Positions 9,094 through 9,314 of a stretch of DNA of 9,314 nt are shown piece by piece (position 1 is the stretch's first letter; each line of letters opens with the position of its first letter). The DNA lies in contig MGQT01000074.1 of the NCBI GenBank assembly GCA_001797935.1, positions 1 through 9,314 of the forward strand. The letters are read 5' to 3'. Origin of the DNA: Deltaproteobacteria bacterium RBG_16_54_18. Its GTDB lineage: Bacteria > Desulfobacterota > B13-G15 > RBG-16-54-18. The position numbers and the translations under genes are program-made. The notes beneath the pieces are model-generated. The model saw only the letters and a program-made list of their open reading frames with translations. It had not been told where the DNA came from and did no database searches.

Positions 9094-9314
9094 ATGATTC
9101 GAGGTGAACAGGGGCGGTTGATTATTAAGGAGCAATCGGATCGCCGGGTGCTTTTTGAATTTCACATCCAGAAATTCTCTGATCAATCGTCGGTCCCAAC
9201 CCCGGGGATGACGGAAACCGGTATACAGGGACAGGTCTCCTTCGTAGAAACTCGCTGTCTCGAGACCAGCGGTCTCGGGACTATTGAGGGGGAGGTTGAA
9301 GATAGCCACATTCA
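9094..9314 (+). CDS. Hypothetical protein, 3' end beyond window (weak)
   Basis: The frame is open from ATG 9094 to the window end, 73 complete codons, beginning MIRGEQGRLIIKEQSDRRVL. I do not recognise it. The first part alternates charged and hydrophobic residues as in beta strands. Codon first positions are purine-rich (roughly 60 percent by hand count), which favours this strand over the minus strand, where an open frame also crosses the region. The ribosome binding site is poor: AAAAGG ends only three bases before the ATG, so the true start may differ or the ORF may be spurious. It would be divergent from the selenoprotein gene. If it is not a gene, then 8958-9314 holds only the control elements listed here. 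Confidence 0.4.
   Translation, partial: MIRGEQGRLIIKEQSDRRVLFEFHIQKFSDQSSVPTPGMTETGIQGQVSFVETRCLETSGLGTIEGEVEDSHI

Noticed and set aside
9034..9096. Read-through of TAG (9046) and TGA (9067) as pyrrolysine and selenocysteine in one protein
   Set aside because: The only hairpin after the TGA (TTTGC/GCAAA) starts immediately after it, too close for a bacterial SECIS, and double recoding in one short leader is implausible.
9043..9309. Minus-strand ORF of 88 codons at the window end
   Set aside because: No recognisable domain, no purine bias at first codon positions, and it runs through the control region of the selenoprotein gene; kept only as a doubt under the plus-strand ORF.

Overview
The window reads as a chromosomal fragment of a Gram-negative, selenium-using bacterium, most likely a member of the former Deltaproteobacteria (Desulfobacterota). 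The reasons are a proteobacterial-type RpoC with the large insertion inside the trigger loop, a Tol-Pal outer-membrane gene set, and a HesB/IscA-like selenoprotein gene with an in-frame UGA. The taxon is inferred from protein character and was not checked by a search.

Layout. Positions 1-4154 (+) hold almost all of rpoC; only its first few residues lie outside the window. It converges on a minus-strand cluster and the two stop codons overlap. Read in its own direction, that cluster is: a LysR-type regulator (7865-6942), tolB (6880-5573), pal (5540-4974) and cpoB/ybgF (4939-4151). tolB-pal-cpoB is a tightly spaced operon (gaps of 32-34 bp) with good ribosome binding sites before pal and cpoB. 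tolQ, tolR and tolA are not upstream of tolB. Positions 7866-8094 form a divergent promoter region between the LysR gene and a plus-strand RsbW-like GHKL ATPase gene (8095-8541). A hairpin terminator at 8564-8587 separates this from a convergent minus-strand gene (8957-8619). That gene is a 112-residue HesB-like protein in which UGA at 8855-8853 is read through as Sec35, with a fitting SECIS hairpin just downstream. A second divergent control region follows, then a weakly supported plus-strand ORF (from 9094) that runs off the window end.

How the parts fit. RpoC is housekeeping. TolB, Pal and CpoB act together in the periplasm and outer membrane to keep the envelope coherent during division. 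The right-hand 2.4 kb looks selenium-linked: the LysR protein resembles the LysR group found with selenium metabolism, and the HesB-like protein replaces the first conserved Cys of A-type Fe-S carriers by selenocysteine. This link is inference.

Most useful points for a reader: a standard gene caller will truncate the selenoprotein; the rpoC terminator is written inside the last codons of cpoB; tolB carries a G10 run just after its signal segment; and the RsbW-like protein lacks the usual glycine-rich ATP-lid motif.
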